Positions 42,918 through 53,769 are shown, counted from the first letter of the stretch. The stretch: DNA of 64,000 nucleotides from Streptomyces griseoincarnatus (GCA_014649575.1 BMTH01000001.1:496001-560000), one strand, 5' to 3'. Notes: a model not told the origin generated them from the letters alone. Translations and numbers: made by a program.

Positions 42918-43418
42918 TCAGGTACGGCCCTCGCGCTCCTGCGCGTCCTTCAGCTCGCCCGAGGGCGTCGCCCAGCGCGCGTGGACGACGGTGAACCCGG
43001 CCCGGCGGGCGTCCTCGCAGACCAGCTCGTCGTCGTCGACCAGCATCCGCACCTGACGGGTGCGGGCCAGGCGGCGCAGCACGGCCAGCTTGGTGAACCG
43101 GGCGGGCCGCCGGTCGGCGTTGCCGCGCATGTGCAGCTCCCCCTCGGGCAGGCCCTGCGCGGCCAGCCAGTCCAGGGTGTCGCGGCGGCATCGCCCGGGC
43201 CGGCCGGTGAGGTAGACGATGTCGCACGTCTCGGCGCTCTCCCGCACCAGCGCGATCCCCTCGGCGAGAGGCGGGTCCTGCGGCGCGGCGGCGAAGAAGC
43301 CGTCCCAGTCGCGGGGCCTGCGCTCGAGGAAGTGCTGGCGGTGCGCGGTGCCGGCGAGGGTGTTGTCCAGGTCGAACACGGCCAGCGGACGCTGCGCGCG
43401 ATCGGTGCGGTGGGTCAC
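42918..43418 (-). CDS. HAD-superfamily phosphatase (polynucleotide-kinase-phosphatase-like)
   Basis: A 166-residue HAD hydrolase. Motif I is VFDLDNTLAGTAHR, motif II is IVYLTGRPGRCRRDTLDWL, Lys in RFTKLAVLRRLA is motif III, and MLVDDDELVCEDARRAG is motif IV. The size and the TGRPGRCRRDT pattern resemble the 3'-phosphatase of phage-type polynucleotide kinase and short acid phosphatases. The physiological substrate is unknown. The GTG at 43418 directly abuts GGGAGG, so the start may be off. Confidence 0.82.
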   Translation of the reverse strand: MTHRTDRAQRPLAVFDLDNTLAGTAHRQHFLERRPRDWDGFFAAAPQDPPLAEGIALVRESAETCDIVYLTGRPGRCRRDTLDWLAAQGLPEGELHMRGNADRRPARFTKLAVLRRLARTRQVRMLVDDDELVCEDARRAGFTVVHARWATPSGELKDAQEREGRT

Positions 43419-43477
43419 CCTCCCACCCTAGAGCGGCGCCCCAGGAATCCTGGCGGCTCCCCCGTGTTGAACCCGGT

Positions 43478-44497
43478 ATGAGTTCCGTGATCGCCGCGAC
43501 CCGCTTCTCCGTCCTCGACCGCTCCCGGGTGCGCGAGGGGCACACCGCCCCCGAGGCCCTGAGGGACACGGTGGATCTGGCGCGGGAGGCGGAGCGCCTC
43601 GGGTACCACCGGTTCTGGGTGGCCGAGCACCACGGGGTGCCCGGGGTGGCCGGTTCGGCGCCGACCGTGCTGGCGGCCGCGGTCGCCGGGGCGACCCGCA
43701 CGATCCGCGTCGGCACCGGCGGGGTCATGCTGCCCAACCACCGTCCGCTGGTCGTGGCCGAGCAGTTCGGCGTGCTGGCCTCGCTGTTCCCGGACCGGAT
43801 CGACATGGGTCTGGGCCGCTCGGTGGGGTTCACCGACGGGGTGCGCAAGGCGCTCGGGCGCGACAAGGGCGACGCGGAGGACTTCGCGGGCCAGCTCGAC
43901 GAGCTGCTCGGCTGGTTCGCGGGGACCTCCCCCACGGGGGTGCGTGCCCGGCCGTCCGAGGGGCTGACCGTGCCGCCGTTCGTGCTGGCGATGGGCGAGG
44001 GCGCGGACATCGCCGCCCGCGCCGGGCTGCCGATGGTCATCGGCGACCTGCGCGACCGCGAACGGATGCGGCGCGGCGTCGACCGCTACCGCGAGCGGTT
44101 CCGCCCGTCCGCCTGGGCGGAGGAGCCGTACGTGGTGATCTCCGGGACGGTGGCGGTGGCGGACACGTCCGAGCGGGCCCGGCGGCTGCTGGTGCCGGAG
44201 GCCTGGTCGATGGCGTACTCCCGCACACACGGCGCCTTTCCGCCGCTGCCGTCCGCCGAGCGCGTCGAGTCCCTCGCCATGAGCGCCAAGGAGCGCGGCT
44301 TCTACGAGGCGGGGCTGGCCGGGCAGCTCGCCGGCACCGCGGAGGAGGTGCGGCGGGAGCTGGAGGCGGTGCTGAAGGACACCGGCGCCCAGGAGGTGCT
44401 CGTCACCACCAGCACCCACGACCGTGAGGCGCTGCTGGACTCCTACCGGCGGCTCGCCGCGCTCGCGGGGCTCGACGACGGCGCGACGCGCCGGTGA
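43478..44497 (+). CDS. LLM-class flavin-dependent oxidoreductase (luciferase-like)
   Basis: A 339-residue TIM-barrel flavoprotein of the bacterial luciferase-like monooxygenase family. The marks are AREAERLGYHRFWVAEHHGVPG (parts), VGTGGVMLPNHRPLVVAEQFG, LFPDRIDMGLGRSVGFT and ISGTVAVADTSERARRL. The MsnO8-type subgroup fits. It uses FMNH2 or F420; the substrate is unknown. Its last codons lie inside a strong terminator stem. Confidence 0.87.
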   Translation: MSSVIAATRFSVLDRSRVREGHTAPEALRDTVDLAREAERLGYHRFWVAEHHGVPGVAGSAPTVLAAAVAGATRTIRVGTGGVMLPNHRPLVVAEQFGVLASLFPDRIDMGLGRSVGFTDGVRKALGRDKGDAEDFAGQLDELLGWFAGTSPTGVRARPSEGLTVPPFVLAMGEGADIAARAGLPMVIGDLRDRERMRRGVDRYRERFRPSAWAEEPYVVISGTVAVADTSERARRLLVPEAWSMAYSRTHGAFPPLPSAERVESLAMSAKERGFYEAGLAGQLAGTAEEVRRELEAVLKDTGAQEVLVTTSTHDREALLDSYRRLAALAGLDDGATRR

Positions 44498-44513
44498 GGA
44501 CACCGGCGCGTCG
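44484..44513. terminator. Perfect 13-bp hairpin terminator
   Basis: CGACGCGCCGGTG (44484-44496) pairs perfectly with CACCGGCGCGTCG (44501-44513) around an AGGA loop. It overlaps the last codons of the luciferase-like gene and faces the end of the convergent PRC-barrel gene. Confidence 0.85.
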
Positions 44514-44536
44514 TGGGGAGAGCGGGGACGGGGGCC

Positions 44537-45568
44537 CTACCGTTCGCGGCCCCGGCCCGGGACGTCACGGCCACGGCCGGGGACGTCGCGCCCCTTGCGG
44601 CCGGACTCGTCGGTCATCTCCGTCTCGGCCTCGATGCGCTCCTTGCGCACCCGGCCGCGCACGGTCTCGTTCGTGACCGTCTCCTCGGTGGTCATCCGGA
44701 CGCGCTCGACCGGCACGGCCTCGGTGGTGACCACGGGGCGCTCCTCGTGCAGCGTGACCTCGTGCTGGTCCTCCTTGAAGGCGGGACCGGACAAGGCGTC
44801 GTCACGGTTGGCGTCCGTGATCGGCTCGCGCTCCACGCGTACTTCCTCGTGGCGGACCGGGACGGTCTGCTGGACCTCCTCGGTCACCACGTACTTGCGC
44901 AGCCGCGCGCGGCCGCTCTCGTGGCGTTCCACGCCGACGTGCATACGCTCCTCGGAGCGCGTCATCGCGTCGTCGGTGCCGCGCGCGCCGGCCTCGCCGC
45001 GGTGGGACCTGGCGCCGGCCGCGCCGGACCGTTCGGCGGTGGTGCCCTTGGCGCCCGCCGCGGAGGACATGCCGCCCTTCGCGCCCGTCGTCCCGGCCGC
45101 ACCGGACGTGTCCGACGTGTCGCCGCGGCGTCCGGTCGCCGCACCCGCGGCACCGGCCGCTCCGGCCGCGCCCGCGGCGCCGGCGGTTCCGGTGGTCCCG
45201 GCCCGGCCCGTCGTGCCGCCGCTGTCCTTGGGGTCGCCGAGGACGTTGTCCCAGTTGATGCCGTAGTACTCGTAGAGCCGGTGCTCCTCGTCCACCGACA
45301 GGTGCCCGCCCGCGTCGATGTCCACGCTGGGCGCGCCCTTCACCTTGTCCTTGTCGTAGGGCACCTCGAGGTGGTCCTGGACCAGGGAGGCGTCACGGAT
45401 GGGTACGAACGACTCGCTGGAGCCGAACATCCCGGTCTTGACGGTCACCCACTCGGGGCGTCCACTCGCGTCGTCGAGGAAGACGTGCTTCGCGTCGCCG
45501 ATCTTGTTGCCGTCCCCGTCGTACACGGGGTGATCCAGCAGGATCGAGATCTCTTCGCGGGTGATCAT
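44537..45568 (-). CDS. PRC-barrel and DUF2382 protein with collagen-like linker
   Basis: A 343-residue protein. The PRC-barrel is at about 1-90 (ILLDHPVYDGDGNKIGDAKHVFLDD, quoted in parts). A low-complexity Gly-Ala-Thr linker at about 115-200 includes five successive GAA triplets. DUF2382 is at about 225-320 (VPVRHEEVRVEREPI, VTLHEERPVVTTEAVPVERV). The C-terminal end contains GRDVPGR twice. Such proteins respond to osmotic or general stress; the biochemical role is unknown. Confidence 0.87.
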   Translation of the reverse strand: MITREEISILLDHPVYDGDGNKIGDAKHVFLDDASGRPEWVTVKTGMFGSSESFVPIRDASLVQDHLEVPYDKDKVKGAPSVDIDAGGHLSVDEEHRLYEYYGINWDNVLGDPKDSGGTTGRAGTTGTAGAAGAAGAAGAAGAATGRRGDTSDTSGAAGTTGAKGGMSSAAGAKGTTAERSGAAGARSHRGEAGARGTDDAMTRSEERMHVGVERHESGRARLRKYVVTEEVQQTVPVRHEEVRVEREPITDANRDDALSGPAFKEDQHEVTLHEERPVVTTEAVPVERVRMTTEETVTNETVRGRVRKERIEAETEMTDESGRKGRDVPGRGRDVPGRGRER

Positions 45569-45606
45569 CTGTCATCACCCTCCTCTCGGGTCACTCCTCT
45601 CCGGTT

Positions 45607-45655
45607 CTCCTGATCAGGAGGTAAAAAACGGGACGAAAGTGATTAAACGCACTTT
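45607..45655. promoter_or_regulatory. Palindromes and AT-rich patch upstream of the PRC-barrel gene
   Basis: CTCCTGATCAGGAG (45607-45620) is a perfect 14-bp palindrome. AAAGTG (45636-45641) and CACTTT (45650-45655) form an inverted repeat inside an AT-rich stretch (45622-45665), rare in this window. Both lie 40-90 bp upstream of the start, where promoter and operator elements are expected. Confidence 0.55.
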
Positions 45656-45697
45656 ATTTTCCACAGCGCGACACAAGGGTGTCCGGGAACGCGAGAC

Positions 45698-45728
45698 GGG
45701 GCCGGAAGGAGCACCTTCTCCCGGCCCC
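45698..45728 (-). terminator. Terminator of the sdhCAB operon
   Basis: GGGGCCGG (45698-45705) pairs with CCGGCCCC (45721-45728), with partial pairing in the AAGGAGCACCTTC middle, 39 bp after the sdhB stop. Confidence 0.65.
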
Positions 45729-45766
45729 GCCCGTCCGCACCTGCCGGCGAACGTCCGTGGGAGCGG

Positions 45767-46512
45767 CTACCGCTTGCCCGCCTTGCGGGTCGCCCGCAGC
45801 CACTCCTTGTTCATGCCCGTGATGGACGTCAGCGGGATGCCCTTGGGGCAGGCGGTGGCGCACTCCCCCGCGAGGGTGCAGCCGCCGAAGCCCTCCTCGT
45901 CCATCTGCGCCACCATGTCCAGCACCCGGGTCTCCCGCTCGGGGGCGCCCTGCGGCAGCACGTTCAGGTGGTTGATCTTGGCGGAGGTGAACAGCATCGC
46001 CGCGCCGTTGGGGCAGGCGGCGACGCAGGCGCCGCAGCCGATGCACTCGGCGTGTTCGAAGGCGAGGTCCGCGTCCGGCTTCGGCACCGGGGTGGCGTGC
46101 GCCTCCGGGGCGGAGCCGGTGGGCGCGGTGATGTAGCCGCCGGCCTGGATGATGCGGTCGAAGGCGGAGCGGTCGACGACCAGGTCCTTGATCACCGGGA
46201 ACGCGGCGGCCCGCCACGGCTCGATGTCGATGGTGTCGCCGTCCTGGAAGGACCGCATGTGCAGTTGGCAGGTGGTGGTGCGCTCGGGCCCGTGGGCGTC
46301 GCCGTTGATGACCAGCGAGCAGGCGCCGCAGATGCCCTCGCGGCAGTCGTGGTCGAAGGCGACCGGGTCCTCGCCCTTGAGGATGAGCTCCTCGTTGAGG
46401 GTGTCGAGCATCTCCAGGAAGGACATGTCCGGGGAGACGTCGTCCACCTCGTACGTGGACATGGCGCCGTCGGCGTCGGCGTTCTTCTGGCGCCAGACGC
46501 GCAGGGTGAGCT

Positions 46513-46516
<4 letters not shown>
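45767..46516 (-). CDS. sdhB: Succinate dehydrogenase/fumarate reductase iron-sulfur subunit
   Basis: A 249-residue subunit carrying the electron chain from FAD to quinone. The 2Fe-2S site is [17 protein letters not shown], with a further Cys in TTTCQLHM. The clusters near the C-terminus lie in [15 protein letters not shown] and [15 protein letters not shown]. The sequence belongs to the type B SDH group without SdhD. ATG 46516 overlaps the sdhA stop. Confidence 0.94.
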
Positions 46517-48462
<1,946 letters not shown>

Positions 48463-48464
48463 GG

Positions 48465-49172
48465 TCAGCTCACCACTCCGGTCATGACGCCCACGGGAAC
48501 GGCGAGGAAGCCGGCCGTGAGCAGCAGCGCAAGGGCGTTGGCGGTGGTCTTCAGGGCGCGGTCGCGGGTGCGGCTGCCGGCGCCGAGGGTCTGGGCGGCG
48601 CTCCAGAAGCCGTGCCGGACGTGCAGGCCGACGGCCAGCATCGCGACGATGTAGATGGTGTTGCCGTACCAGGTGGAGAAGGTGTCCACGACGTTCTGGT
48701 AGGGCTTGCCGGACTCGAAGCCGCCGGAGTGGACGGTGCCGGTGGTCAGGTCGAGGAGGTGCCAGACGATGAACAGGGCGAGGATGATCCCGCCCCAGCG
48801 CATGGTGCGCGTGGCGTAGCTCGCCCGCGCCTTCTTGTGCACGTACTTGGTCGGGCGGGCCTTGATGTCGCGGCGGCTGAGCTGGTACGCGGAGACGGCG
48901 TGTGCCACCACGGCGAGGACCAGCACCACGCGGACGACCCACAGCGTCCACTCGTAGTGCATGAACGGTTCGCCGACCGTCCGCAGCCAGTGGGCGTAGT
49001 GGTTGAACTCGCCCGCCCCGAAGAAGATCTTCAGGTTCCCGATCATGTGGACGACCAGATACAGCAGCATGATCAGGCCGCTGACCGCCATCACTGCCTT
49101 CTTGCCGACGGTCGAGTCCCACACGCTGCGTGCCATGGACGGCCGTCGGTCCGTCCGCGTTGCCAGAGCCAT
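48465..49172 (-). CDS. sdhC: Succinate dehydrogenase cytochrome b subunit (type B anchor)
   Basis: A 235-residue membrane anchor with five hydrophobic spans, the single-subunit type that binds two b haems. Histidines lie in [42 protein letters not shown] and [13 protein letters not shown]. The operon order C-A-B is usual for this class. The start is 84 bp from the divergent LysR gene, which has a palindrome between. Confidence 0.92.
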   Translation of the reverse strand: MALATRTDRRPSMARSVWDSTVGKKAVMAVSGLIMLLYLVVHMIGNLKIFFGAGEFNHYAHWLRTVGEPFMHYEWTLWVVRVVLVLAVVAHAVSAYQLSRRDIKARPTKYVHKKARASYATRTMRWGGIILALFIVWHLLDLTTGTVHSGGFESGKPYQNVVDTFSTWYGNTIYIVAMLAVGLHVRHGFWSAAQTLGAGSRTRDRALKTTANALALLLTAGFLAVPVGVMTGVVS

Positions 49173-49231
49173 GTCACCAGACGCTAGGGCCGGAGGGCCT
49201 CATCGGTCCAAGACATGGTGCGGCTGGATTC

Positions 49232-49256
49232 GATAGGGCCGCCCTATCATGGCTGG
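49232..49256. promoter_or_regulatory. LysR operator and leaderless-type promoter
   Basis: GATAGGG-CCG-CCCTATC (49232-49248) is a perfect inverted repeat with 7-bp arms between sdhC and the LysR gene. TATCAT (49245-49250) lies six bases before the LysR ATG and would serve as a -10 for a leaderless transcript, so the operator overlaps the regulator's promoter. Confidence 0.7.
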
Positions 49257-50141
49257 ATGCAGTTCCAGCAGCTCCAGTACTTCGTGGCGGTGGCCGAGAC
49301 CCGCCACTTCACCCGCGCCGCCGAGCTGGTCCACGTCGCCCAGCCGTCCTTGTCGCAGCAGATCAAGGCGCTGGAGCGGGAGCTGGGGGCGGATCTGTTC
49401 CGGCGGGCGCGCGGCAACATCACGCTGACCGACGCGGGCGAGGCGCTGCTGCCGCTGGCCCGGCGCATTCTGGCGGACGCGGAGACCGCCCGGCACGAGG
49501 TGCAGGAGGTGGCGCAGCTCCGCGGCGGCCGCGTGCGGCTCGGCGCGACCCCGAGCCTGTGCACGGGCCTGCTGCCGGACGTGCTGCGCGCCTTCCACGA
49601 CCGCTATCCGGGCGTACGGCTGCTGATCGAGGAGGGCGGCTCGCACGACCTGGTGCGCGAGCTGGCGCGCGGGGCCCTGGACCTGGCCCTGGTCGTGCTG
49701 CCGCTGCCGACGCCCTCCCCCGCGCTGACCACGGTGGAGCTGTTGCGGGAGGACCTGGTGGTGGTCTCCTCGCCGGACGCGCCCCGCCCCGGCCGGGGGC
49801 GACGGGCGGTGCGCGTCGCCGACCTGGAGGGCGAGCGTCTGGTGATGTTCCGGCACGGCTACGACCTGCGGGAGCTGACCGTGGCCGCGTGCCGGGCGGA
49901 GGGGTTCGAGCCGGAGTTCGCCGTGGAGGGCGGGGAGATGGACGCGGTGCTGGGGTTCGTCCGGGCGGGGCTGGGCGTGGCGGTGGTGCCGCGCATGGTG
50001 GCCGCCCGCTCCGGCCTGGGCCTGCGCGTCACCCCCCTGGCCCGCCCGGGCCTGCACCGCACGATCGCCCTGGCCCACCGCAGCGACGTGGCCCCGCCGC
50101 GGGCGGCACGGGAGCTTCAGGGGATGCTGCTGGAGCGGTGA
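49257..50141 (+). CDS. LysR-family regulator beside sdhCAB
   Basis: A 294-residue LysR protein (MQFQQLQYFVAVAETRHFTR; HTH AAELVHVAQPSLSQQIKALE), with a CbbR/OxyR-like effector domain to the C-terminus. ATG 49257 is used; no ribosome site precedes it, but the -10 placement supports leaderless expression. It is divergent from sdhCAB and is its probable regulator, with the GATAGGG palindrome as binding site. Confidence 0.9.
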   Translation: MQFQQLQYFVAVAETRHFTRAAELVHVAQPSLSQQIKALERELGADLFRRARGNITLTDAGEALLPLARRILADAETARHEVQEVAQLRGGRVRLGATPSLCTGLLPDVLRAFHDRYPGVRLLIEEGGSHDLVRELARGALDLALVVLPLPTPSPALTTVELLREDLVVVSSPDAPRPGRGRRAVRVADLEGERLVMFRHGYDLRELTVAACRAEGFEPEFAVEGGEMDAVLGFVRAGLGVAVVPRMVAARSGLGLRVTPLARPGLHRTIALAHRSDVAPPRAARELQGMLLER

Positions 50142-50420
50142 GCGCCGGCTCCGGGCGGGCCCGGGCGACGGTCCCGGAAGGTGGCGCGGACCGAGCCGAC
50201 CCGCTCGCCCTGCCCGAGGACCGGTGCGGAGGCGAGGTCGCGAAGGGTGTCGTCGGCGTCCACGTCGCCGTCGAGACGGCGCAGCGCGGCGACCCTCATC
50301 ACGGGCCGGGAGCGGTGGGAACCGTCGGCGATCCTGAGCGCGACCGCCGAGCCGTCCGGCAGGCCGAGCGCGTGGACGCGTCTCGGAGCCGTCCTCGGCG
50401 TCTGCGCCCGGCAGGCCCCT
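50117..50420 (-). pseudogene. Frameshifted gene remnant, unknown
   Basis: On the minus strand the stretch VHALGLPDGSAVALRIADG continues SHRSRPVMRVAALRR and LDGDVDADDTLRDLASAPVL with strongly coding-like third positions, stopping at 50117 inside the LysR end. Just upstream the coding pattern jumps frame (PGADAEDGSET). No start or ribosome site is seen. I take it as the eroded C-terminal part of a gene; I do not recognise the family. Confidence 0.4.
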
Positions 50421-50436
50421 CTTCCAACGCCCTCAG

Positions 50437-50458
50437 GGGCGCGGGGAACTGCGCGCCC
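50437..50458. repeat. Streptomyces-type intergenic hairpin (GGGGCGCGGGGAACTGCGCG)
   Basis: GGGCGCG (50437-50443) pairs with CGCGCCC (50452-50458) around GGGAACTG. From memory, this core is scattered through many Streptomyces genomes after genes. Here it could end the remnant or the LysR transcript. The rest of 50459-50535 shows nothing. Confidence 0.6.
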
Positions 50459-50535
50459 GGCCCGGACGGACCCGCACAGGCCAGGGCACCTGAGGCGGCA
50501 CCGGCGTGCCCCGGCGGTCGGTCACGGTGAGCACC

Positions 50536-52680
50536 TCATCCCGTCGCGTCCACCAGGGCCAGCTCGTGCAGCCGCTCCGGCGGGCCCGGGCGGGCGTAGT
50601 ACCAGCCCTGGGCCGTGTCGCAGCCGAGGATGCGCAGCTGCTCGGCCTGGGCGCCGGTCTCCACTCCCTCCACGGTGACCGCGAGGTCGAGGTTGTGGGC
50701 GAGCGAGACGATCCCCTCGACGATCTTGAGGTCGACCGGGTCGGCGGGGAACTGCTGCATGCTCTGGGTGAAGGAGCGGTCCAGCTTGAGGACGCTCACC
50801 GGGAGCCGGCGCAGGTTGGCGAGGTTGGAGTAGCCGGTGCCGAAGTCGTCGAGGGCGATGTCGACGCCCATCTCGGCGAGCCGGCGCAGCGGCTTGAGCA
50901 GGTCGTCGTCGGCGCCGATGAGCGCGGACTCGGTGACCTCCAGGCACAGCGCGTCCGGGGCGACGCCGGTGCGCTCCAGGATCTCCACCGTGTCCTGGAC
51001 CAGGCCCGGGTGGGTGAGCTGGCAGGGCGACAGGTTCACGTTGATGCGCAGCGGGCCGAGCGCGTCGCCGCCGTTGGCGTCGCGCCATGCGCGGGCCTGG
51101 CGCACCGACTGCTCCAGCACCCACCGGCCGAGCGGAACGATCAGCCCGGTGTGCTCGGCGAGCGGGATGAAGCGGTCCGGGGAGAGCACCCCGTGCTGCG
51201 GGTGCAGCCAGCGCACCAGCGCCTCGGCGCCCCGGACGCTGCCGTCGCCGAGGTGCACCAGGGGCTGGTACTCGATGAAGAACTCGCCGCGGTCCAGGGC
51301 GGTGGGCAGCGCCGTGGTGAGGCCGTGCCGGGTGATGGCGCGGGCGTCGGCCTCCGGGTCGGCCAGCTCGAAGCGGTTGCCGCCGGCCGCCTTGGCCCGG
51401 TACATCGTGATGTCGGCGCTGCGCAGCACCTCCGCCGCGCTGCGCTCCCCCGCGGGACCCTCGACGATGCCGATGCTGCCGCGGACGGTGAGCTCCCGGC
51501 CGTCGATGCCGATCGGGGCGAGCAGCGCGTTCATGATGCGGCCGGCCAGCTCGTCGACCGTGCGGCGGGTGTCGGTGCCGGTGGTGAGGGCGACGAACTC
51601 GTCGCCGCCGAGCCGGGCCACCATCTCGCCGGGCGCGGTGGCGCAGGACTGGAGGCGGTCGGCGACCTCGACGAGCAGCCGGTCGCCGGCCGCGTGGCCG
51701 AGGCTGTCGTTGACGGTCTTGAAGCCGTCCAGGTCGAGGTAGCAGAGGCCGAACCGCTGCCCGGGTCCGGCCGCGAGGGCCTTCTCCAGACGCTCGAAGA
51801 AGAAGGTGCGGTTGGGCAGCCCGGTGAGCGCGTCATGGGTGGCCTCGTAGCGCAGCCGGAGGTTGAGCAGCCGTCGCTCGGTGGTGTCCTCCATGAGGGC
51901 GAGCTGGTAGTGGGGTTCGCCGTCGGCGTCGCGCAGCAGGGAGACGGTGAGGTTGGTCCACAGGACCGTTCCGTCGGGGCGGTAGAAGGCCTTCTCGACG
52001 TGGTAGTGCTCGCGCTCGCCGCTCACCAGCTCCTCGTAGAGCCGCCAGGTCTGCGGGGCGTCGTCGGGGTGGGTCCAGTCGCGGACGTTGCGGCCCAGCA
52101 GGGCCTGCTCGGTCAGGCCGAACATGCGGGTGAGGGCGCCGTTGACCTGGAGGACGTTGCCGTCGAGGTCGGCGATGCCGATCCCTATGGCCGCGCCTTC
52201 GAAGACCGCGCGGAACCGGGTCTCGGTGGCGTGCAGGGCCTGGGCGACCACGCCCTGTGCCTGCAGCGCGGCCTTGGCGATGGCCTCCTGCTCGGCCAGC
52301 GTCCGCTCGCGCAGGGCCTGGGCGAAGCCGGCCGCCATGGCGTGCTGGAGGCGCGCGCTGCGCGTCCTGAGGGTCTCGCGGTCGCCGTCCTCGTCGCCGC
52401 AGTAGAGGACGAGGTAGGCGTCGACGCAGTCGAGGGTGCGGCTGAGCGCCTCGGGGTCCGTGCAGTGCGCCTCGACGAGCGCCGCGCCGGCCTCGCGGCC
52501 CGCCTCCGCGTCGAAGGAGCGGGCGCGCAGGGCCTCGCTCAGCCGCCGGGCGACCGGGAGCAGCCGCTCCTCGAACTCGGGGCGGGTGGCGGCGGTCGAG
52601 GTCACCGGGTACACGGCCCGGCTCCAGATCGTCGCGAACCGGCGCAGTCTGCCCTCCGGCGCGTCCGGCTCCGCGTTCAC
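50536..52680 (-). CDS. PAS-GGDEF-EAL protein (cyclic di-GMP turnover)
   Basis: A 714-residue putative diguanylate cyclase/phosphodiesterase. A helical N-terminal region (1-150) is followed by PAS (about 155-270), GGDEF (about 280-440, with intact GGDEF at 358-362) and EAL (about 455-705, with EAL at 486-488 and DDFGTGYSN). No RxxD inhibitory site precedes GGDEF, so product feedback is probably absent. No membrane spans are seen. GTG 52680 overlaps the stop of the methyltransferase gene. Confidence 0.9.
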   Translation of the reverse strand: MNAEPDAPEGRLRRFATIWSRAVYPVTSTAATRPEFEERLLPVARRLSEALRARSFDAEAGREAGAALVEAHCTDPEALSRTLDCVDAYLVLYCGDEDGDRETLRTRSARLQHAMAAGFAQALRERTLAEQEAIAKAALQAQGVVAQALHATETRFRAVFEGAAIGIGIADLDGNVLQVNGALTRMFGLTEQALLGRNVRDWTHPDDAPQTWRLYEELVSGEREHYHVEKAFYRPDGTVLWTNLTVSLLRDADGEPHYQLALMEDTTERRLLNLRLRYEATHDALTGLPNRTFFFERLEKALAAGPGQRFGLCYLDLDGFKTVNDSLGHAAGDRLLVEVADRLQSCATAPGEMVARLGGDEFVALTTGTDTRRTVDELAGRIMNALLAPIGIDGRELTVRGSIGIVEGPAGERSAAEVLRSADITMYRAKAAGGNRFELADPEADARAITRHGLTTALPTALDRGEFFIEYQPLVHLGDGSVRGAEALVRWLHPQHGVLSPDRFIPLAEHTGLIVPLGRWVLEQSVRQARAWRDANGGDALGPLRINVNLSPCQLTHPGLVQDTVEILERTGVAPDALCLEVTESALIGADDDLLKPLRRLAEMGVDIALDDFGTGYSNLANLRRLPVSVLKLDRSFTQSMQQFPADPVDLKIVEGIVSLAHNLDLAVTVEGVETGAQAEQLRILGCDTAQGWYYARPGPPERLHELALVDATG

Positions 52681-53489
52681 GCCGTACGCCCCACGCCCGC
52701 GAGACCGGAGAAGGCGTAGGGATCCTCGTCCTCCGGTGCGGTGTCGGGACGCCATCGCGGCATCGGCACCAGTCCGGGTTCCACCATGTCGTACCCCTCG
52801 AAGAACCGCGCGATCTCGTCGCGCGTACGCATGATCAGCGGGTTGCGCATGTCTCGGTACACGTCGACCGCCCCCTCGGCCCGCTCCGGCGGCAACGGGA
52901 TCCCCTCGTACGTCGCATGGGTGAGCACCAGCATGCTCCCCGGCGCCAGGGCCCCGCGCAGTTCGGCCACCGCCCCGTACGGGTCGTCCGCTTCTTCCAC
53001 GAAGTGAAGTATGGCAACGAGAAGGAGCGCGACCGGCCGATTCAGGTCGATCAGCCGGCCGACTTCGTCACTGCCGAGAATGTCCCGCGGCTTGCGGAGG
53101 TCGGCGGCGAGCACGTCCGCGCGGTCGTTGCCCTCCAGCACGACTTTGCTGTGCGCGACCGCCACCGGGTCACGGTCCACGTACATCACCCGCGCCTCGG
53201 GGTCGGCCGCCTGGGCCACCTCGTGCACGTTCCCGAACGTGGGGATGCCGGAGCCGATGTCGAGGAACTGGGTGACTCCCTCGCTGACGGCGAAGCGCAC
53301 CGCCCGCCGCATGAACGCCCGGTTCGCCTGCATGACCTTGGGCAGTCCCGGCATGAACTCCATGGCCTTGCGGGCGGCTTCCCGGTCGACCTCGAAGTTG
53401 TGCGAACCGCCCAGGTAGTAGTCGTACATCCGGGAGACACTGGGCACCGTGATGTCGATGCTCCGTGGGGCCCAGGCGGGACGCTCCAT
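52677..53489 (-). CDS. SAM-dependent methyltransferase, DUF574 (SAV2177-type)
   Basis: A 270-residue actinobacterial DUF574 methyltransferase. Family marks are RMYDYYLGGSHNFEVDREAA, FLDIGSGIPTFGNVHEVAQ (SAM loop, in parts), VMYVDRDPVAVAHSKVVL and VALLLVAILHFV. Targets are unknown for the family. ATG 53489 follows GGAGAGG; an in-frame TTG four codons earlier is the alternative. It is coupled by a GTGA overlap to the cyclic di-GMP gene. Confidence 0.9.
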   Translation of the reverse strand: MERPAWAPRSIDITVPSVSRMYDYYLGGSHNFEVDREAARKAMEFMPGLPKVMQANRAFMRRAVRFAVSEGVTQFLDIGSGIPTFGNVHEVAQAADPEARVMYVDRDPVAVAHSKVVLEGNDRADVLAADLRKPRDILGSDEVGRLIDLNRPVALLLVAILHFVEEADDPYGAVAELRGALAPGSMLVLTHATYEGIPLPPERAEGAVDVYRDMRNPLIMRTRDEIARFFEGYDMVEPGLVPMPRWRPDTAPEDEDPYAFSGLAGVGRTA

Positions 53490-53631
53490 GTACCTCTCCA
53501 AGGCGTAGGCGATCCGGTGTTCGAGCAGAGGCTACTGATCGCCCGCCAACAGGGCGACCCCAAACGGAAATTGACCATCCGTTCCCGGTCACTGCCTCTG
53601 GCACGTGCCTGCTTTGCGGATGCACAGGATC

Positions 53632-53650
53632 GTCACGTGACGTGATCACG
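53632..53650. promoter_or_regulatory. Two abutting palindromes GTCACGTGAC and CGTGATCACG
   Basis: GTCACGTGAC (53632-53641) and CGTGATCACG (53641-53650) share one base and lie about 145 bp upstream of the methyltransferase start. Their position between two minus-strand transcription units fits a promoter operator. The regulator is unknown. Confidence 0.4.
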
Positions 53651-53695
53651 ACACTCCGGAGGGTTCCGGCGCGCGGGAGGAACCCGGGAAAAGCG

Positions 53696-53728
53696 GTCCG
53701 CCCCTCCGCGGATCGCGGAGGGGCGGAC
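53696..53728. terminator. Perfect 15-bp hairpin terminator
   Basis: GTCCGCCCCTCCGCG (53696-53710) pairs with CGCGGAGGGGCGGAC (53714-53728) around a 3-nt loop, 42 bp beyond the end of the lipoprotein gene. Confidence 0.8.
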
Positions 53729-53769
53729 TCGGGGCCGGCGGCGCCGGGGTCGGCACCCTGGGGAGGTCG

